Shown: piece after piece, positions 60,520 to 64,000 of the stretch
Layout of the letters: the number at the start of each line of letters is the position of its first letter
Position numbering within the stretch: the first letter of the stretch is position 1
Translations under genes and position numbers: made by a program
Assembly (NCBI RefSeq): GCF_002973525.1
Contig: NZ_PVEN01000019.1
Span: forward strand, 62,001-126,000
Length of the DNA: 64,000 nucleotides
Reading direction: 5' to 3'
Origin: Paraburkholderia sp. BL21I4N1
GTDB taxonomy: Bacteria; Pseudomonadota; Gammaproteobacteria; Burkholderiales; Burkholderiaceae
Notes under the pieces: generated by a model
The model's database searches: none
What the model was told of the DNA's origin: nothing
What the model saw: the letters and a program-made list of their open reading frames with translations, nothing else

Positions 60520-61522
60520 GCCCCTGTCTCTCCTCGTGAGCGTGCTGGTGGCGCTGCTGGCGGCGGTTCTCCAGTATCTGGCGGTCGCGAGCCTGCTGAC
60601 GCCGGCCGGCGCGCTCGACCCGCTGCTGCGCTTTCTCGCGCTGCAGGCCGTGGCCGGGCTGGCCGAGGCGATCGCCTTGCGCCGCTGGCTGCCGCCGAAC
60701 TATCGCGAACCGCGGGCGATGTCGCTGCTGTTCCTGTGGGCGACCTGCACGTTCGTGCCGTTGTTCGGCGGCATCGTGGTGCTGATCAGTTGCATCTGGG
60801 CCGCGCTGTTCCCCGGCCGCAAGGAAAGCGATCAGCTCACCGACGTGCCGCGTCCGGAATTCGTCACCTATCTGGTGTCGCGCGTGTCGCACGGCGGCGG
60901 CGCGCGCCTGCAGGCACGCCTCGCGAATACTCAAGTGTCGGCCACCGACCGTTTGTCCGCACTGGTGGCGATCCAGAGCATGCCGACCCGTACCACGGGC
61001 ACGTTGCTGCGCGAATTGCTGGCCGATCCGCTCGAAGACATTCGCCTGATTGCGTACGGCACGCTGGATCACGCCGAGAACGAAATCATGCAGAAAATTT
61101 TCCGCACCGGCAAAGCGCTGGAAGCGACCAGCCACGACGCCGAGCGCCACGCGCTCAATCGTCTGCTGGCCGAACTGTATTTCGAACTCGTGTACCAGAA
61201 CCTGGTGCAGGGCGCGGTCTACCGGCACACGCTGCAACAGGCCGACCGCTATGCGCAGGCGGCGCTCGAAACCGATCAGAGCGACGCCGCGCTGTGGCTG
61301 ATTCGCGGCCGTCTCGCGCTGGCGAGCGGTCTGCCGGAGGCCGCTCACGAACATATTGCACGGGCGCTGGAACTAGGCTTCCCGCGCGAACGGCTGGTGC
61401 CGTGGCTGGCGGAAGCGGATTTCCTGCGCGGCGACTACGCCAGCGTGTCGCAACTGCTCGGCTCGCTGGGTAACGCGGCCGCGTTGCCCACACTCAAACC
61501 GGTGGTGAAGTACTGGTCATGA
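60512..61522 (+). CDS. pelE: PelE: inner-membrane TPR protein of the Pel synthase complex
   Basis: 336 aa. Two N-terminal hydrophobic helices (LLVSVLVALLAAVLQYLAVA and LFLWATCTFVPLFGGIVVLI) are followed by a soluble TPR-like part (LYFELVYQNLVQGAVYRHTLQQADRYAQ in two helices, ALWLIRGRLALASGLPEAAHEHI). It bridges PelD and PelF in the known complex. The ATG overlaps the pelD stop by 8 nt. Confidence 0.9.
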   Translation: MSKPLSLLVSVLVALLAAVLQYLAVASLLTPAGALDPLLRFLALQAVAGLAEAIALRRWLPPNYREPRAMSLLFLWATCTFVPLFGGIVVLISCIWAALFPGRKESDQLTDVPRPEFVTYLVSRVSHGGGARLQARLANTQVSATDRLSALVAIQSMPTRTTGTLLRELLADPLEDIRLIAYGTLDHAENEIMQKIFRTGKALEATSHDAERHALNRLLAELYFELVYQNLVQGAVYRHTLQQADRYAQAALETDQSDAALWLIRGRLALASGLPEAAHEHIARALELGFPRERLVPWLAEADFLRGDYASVSQLLGSLGNAAALPTLKPVVKYWS

Positions 61523-63177
61523 TCAACGAACTTCCTGTACGTCGCGCTGCCGACGCCGATGTCTGCCTGCTGCTCGAAGGCACGTTCCCGTTCGTGCGCG
61601 GCGGGGTGTCGAGCTGGGTCAATGAAATGATCCGCTCCTATCCGGCGACCCGTTTCGCGATCGTGTTCATCGGCAGCCGCCTGCAGGACTATTCGGGCGT
61701 AGCGTACGCGTTGCCGGACAACGTCGTGCATATCGAAACGCACTTTCTGTACGAATCGGAGCGGGCCGACCTGCCGCAGCCGCGCGCAGTGGCCGGCGAC
61801 GCCGCGGCCTTCGCCCGCTCGCAGGAATTGCACGATGCATTGCGCGATCCGCGCGGCGGCGTGGACGCCGGCACGCTGATGGCCAGCATGATTCCGATGC
61901 TGGGGGAGAACGGCGCGCTGAACGAGGCGGAGTTTCTGTCGAGCCGCGCGGCGTGGGACACGATCGTCGATCAGTATCAGAAGTACTGCACCGACCCGTC
62001 GTTCACCGATTATTTCTGGACCGTGCGGATCATGCACAAGCCGCTGTGGCAACTCGCCCGCGTCGCCGAAAAGCTGTTGCCGGCGCGGGTGTACCACACG
62101 GTGTCGACCGGTTACGGCGGCTTTCTCGGCGCGCTGATGCATTACCGCACCGGCCGGCCGCTGCTGATCTCGGAACACGGCATCTACACGAAAGAACGCA
62201 AGATCGACTTGCTGCAAAGCCAGTGGATTCGCGACAACCGCGGCGTGTTCGAGCGCGATATCTCGCGCGTCAGTTATTTCCGTGAGTTGTGGGTGCGCTT
62301 TTTCGAGGCGATCGGCAAGCTCGCTTACGACGCCGCCGACGACATCGTCGCGTTGTACGAGACGAACCGCCAGCGCCAGATCACCGACGGCGCGCGTGCC
62401 GAGCGCACGCAATGCATACCGAACGGCATCGACGTCGACGGTCTCGCGCCGCTGGTGGCGCTGCGCAAGCCGCGCGCGCACCGCGTGGTGGCGCTGATCG
62501 GCCGGGTGGTGCCGATCAAGGACATCAAGACCTTCATTCGCTCGATCTTTATCGCGTCGCGCAGCCTGCCCGATCTGGAAGGCTGGATCATCGGGCCGGA
62601 AGAGGAAGATCCCGCCTACGCGCTCGAATGCCGTGCGCTGGTGGAGAGCCTCGGGCTCGGCCGGCATGTGAAGTTCCTCGGCTTCCAGCGTATCGATGAG
62701 ATGCTGCCGCAGGTCGACGTGATCGCGCTGACCTCGATCAGCGAGGCGCTGCCGCTGGTGGTGCTGGAGGGCTTCGCCGCCGGCGTACCCGCCATCACCA
62801 CCGACGTGGGTTCGTGCCGCCAACTGATCGAAGGCGTCGACGAGGAAGACCGCGCGCTCGGTTCGGCCGGCATGGTGGTGCAGCTCGCGGACCCGGCGGC
62901 CTTCGCTCAGGCGGTGCTCGCGCTGCTCGCCGACGAGGCGCGCTGGCTGGCCGCGCAGCAGGCGGGCCTGGCGCGCGTGCGCCGCTACTACACGAAGACA
63001 CAGATGATCGACCGCTATCGGGTCTTGTACGAGCGCCTCGCCGCGCTGCCGGATCGTAAGGCGAATGCCGCGGGCGGCGACGCCGCGCGCTGCCCGGTGA
63101 ACCATGGCACTCAATCGAACGGAGCGGGCGCGCGTGCGCAGACCGCGGCGTCCGTTCACTCGCAGGAGACACGCTAA
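61519..63177 (+). CDS. pelF: PelF: cytosolic GT4-family glycosyltransferase (Pel polymerase)
   Basis: 552 aa. N-terminal Rossmann-type domain (DVCLLLEGTFPFVRGGVSSWV, with the glycine-rich loop). The C-terminal nucleotide-sugar domain includes VALIGRVVPIKDIKTFIRS, and the E409-x7-E417 signature in SEALPLVVLEGFAAG is typical of GT4. PelF uses UDP-GlcNAc/GalNAc in P. aeruginosa. The last 40 residues are a poorly conserved polar tail. Start and stop overlap the neighbouring genes (ATGA, TAATG), consistent with tight coupling. Confidence 0.95.
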   Translation: MINELPVRRAADADVCLLLEGTFPFVRGGVSSWVNEMIRSYPATRFAIVFIGSRLQDYSGVAYALPDNVVHIETHFLYESERADLPQPRAVAGDAAAFARSQELHDALRDPRGGVDAGTLMASMIPMLGENGALNEAEFLSSRAAWDTIVDQYQKYCTDPSFTDYFWTVRIMHKPLWQLARVAEKLLPARVYHTVSTGYGGFLGALMHYRTGRPLLISEHGIYTKERKIDLLQSQWIRDNRGVFERDISRVSYFRELWVRFFEAIGKLAYDAADDIVALYETNRQRQITDGARAERTQCIPNGIDVDGLAPLVALRKPRAHRVVALIGRVVPIKDIKTFIRSIFIASRSLPDLEGWIIGPEEEDPAYALECRALVESLGLGRHVKFLGFQRIDEMLPQVDVIALTSISEALPLVVLEGFAAGVPAITTDVGSCRQLIEGVDEEDRALGSAGMVVQLADPAAFAQAVLALLADEARWLAAQQAGLARVRRYYTKTQMIDRYRVLYERLAALPDRKANAAGGDAARCPVNHGTQSNGAGARAQTAASVHSQETR

Positions 63178-64000
63178 TGGCGGGGATTGGCTTCGAATTG
63201 CGCAAGATCATGCGCCGCGACACGCTGATGGGCGTGGCGCGCGCCTATGCTTACGCGGGTTTGATCAGCTCCGGGCCGCTGATTCTGTCGATCTTCGGCA
63301 TTCTGATTATCGGTTTGATCAGTCTCACGTCGGTGATTCCGACCTTCGCGATCGTGCAGTTCCAGGTCTCCGTCACCTACCTGATTGCATTGAGCCTGAT
63401 CCTGACCGGGCCGTTGCAACTGTCGTTCACGCGTTTCATTTCGGACCGGCTGTTCGAGAAGCGCGACGATCTGGTGCTGTCGAACTATAACGGCGTGGTG
63501 CTGGTGTCGTCGCTGCTGGCCGCCGTGGTTGCGGTGATTGCGACGCTGGTGGGGTTTCGCGGCGAGCCGGTGATCTACCGTCTGTTGATGATCACGGGCT
63601 TCGTGGTGGTCAGCAATATCTGGATCGCCGTCATTTTCCTGTCCAGCGTGAAGCAGTACCGGCAAATTCTGCTGGTGTTCTTCGTGGGCTATGCGTGCGT
63701 GGTGTGTCTCGCGCTGGCGTTGAACGGCTATGGGCTCGTGGGTTTGCTGGGCGGGTTTGTCGCGGGGCATATCGTTCTGCTGGCCGGTCTGTCGGGGCTG
63801 ATCTATCGCAACTACCGCTCCGAGCGTTTCATTTCGTTCGAAGTGTTCGAGCGCCGTTTCGCTTATCCGAGTCTGGCGCTGGTCGGGTTGCTGTTCAATA
63901 TCGGCGTGTGGCTCGACAAGTTCATGTTCTGGTATTCGCCGGGCACCGGTACCCGCGTGATCGGGCCGCTGCATGCGTCGGTGATTTACGACATTCCGAT
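63177..64000 (+). CDS. pelG: PelG: multipass inner-membrane Pel transporter (3' partial)
   Basis: The visible 274 codons start MAGIGFELRKIMRRDTLMG and contain at least seven hydrophobic helices (for example LISSGPLILSIFGILIIGLI, SLALVGLLFNIGVWLDKFMF). This matches the Wzx/MATE-like PelG family, which has about 12 helices. CAGGAGACA precedes the ATG. The gene continues past the window end. It forms the inner-membrane export unit with PelD, PelE and PelF. Confidence 0.93.
   Translation, partial: MAGIGFELRKIMRRDTLMGVARAYAYAGLISSGPLILSIFGILIIGLISLTSVIPTFAIVQFQVSVTYLIALSLILTGPLQLSFTRFISDRLFEKRDDLVLSNYNGVVLVSSLLAAVVAVIATLVGFRGEPVIYRLLMITGFVVVSNIWIAVIFLSSVKQYRQILLVFFVGYACVVCLALALNGYGLVGLLGGFVAGHIVLLAGLSGLIYRNYRSERFISFEVFERRFAYPSLALVGLLFNIGVWLDKFMFWYSPGTGTRVIGPLHASVIYDIP

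Overview
The window reads as high-GC betaproteobacterial DNA, most likely Paraburkholderia/Burkholderia. The basis is the family content: DUF4148 mini-proteins, several 340-390 aa Burkholderia-type porins, RND pumps, FCD/LysR regulators, and a kynurenine meta-cleavage cluster in nba gene order. I saw no rRNA, tRNA, CRISPR array, transposase or integrase. All family calls were made by reading the translations; no database search was run.

Layout. 0-5.1 kb: the end of an RND pump gene, a DUF4148 protein, an OmpR-type two-component pair, and a third regulator whose receiver lacks its phosphorylation residues. 5.15-5.75 kb: a long inverted repeat. 5.9-9.2 kb: two porins with small secreted proteins between them. 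9.3-17.2 kb (minus strand): an RND permease-adaptor-outer membrane channel operon, preceded by a LysR regulator and a response regulator. 17.5-23.3 kb: mixed single genes (GlxA-like regulator, dTDP-sugar epimerase, EamA exporter, LysR, GNAT, DUF1328).

23.4-34.6 kb: a LysR regulator, a GGTAT-N11-ATACC operator, then a compact operon (nbaE-H-J-I-G-F-C-D order), kynureninase and an amino acid permease. Together these convert 3-hydroxyanthranilate, released by kynureninase from 3-hydroxykynurenine, to pyruvate and acetyl-CoA. Kynurenine 3-monooxygenase is not in the window. 34.65-35.9 kb: a second repeat copy and a deleted remnant flank another response regulator with a non-phosphorylatable receiver.

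35.9-49.8 kb: a catabolic island of unknown substrate. It has two porins, a periplasmic LVIVD beta-propeller protein with a c-type cytochrome, two VOC proteins, a D-2-hydroxyacid dehydrogenase, an alpha/beta hydrolase, a DHDPS-family aldolase, an FAH-family hydrolase, an NMT1-type ABC importer and one FCD-family GntR regulator. TGTATACA-type palindromes occur in each of its main promoter regions, which suggests a single regulon.

49.9-64 kb: a complete-looking pelABCDEFG operon (pelG cut by the window end) for the cationic exopolysaccharide Pel. Divergent from it is a secreted spherulin-4/GH135-type glycosidase gene whose 5' leader has the conserved features of a cyclic-di-GMP-I (GEMM-I) riboswitch. 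PelD, a known c-di-GMP receptor, and this riboswitch would link both synthesis and hydrolysis of the matrix to c-di-GMP. The riboswitch-glycosidase-pel arrangement and the TGTATACA regulon are the two most interesting items.
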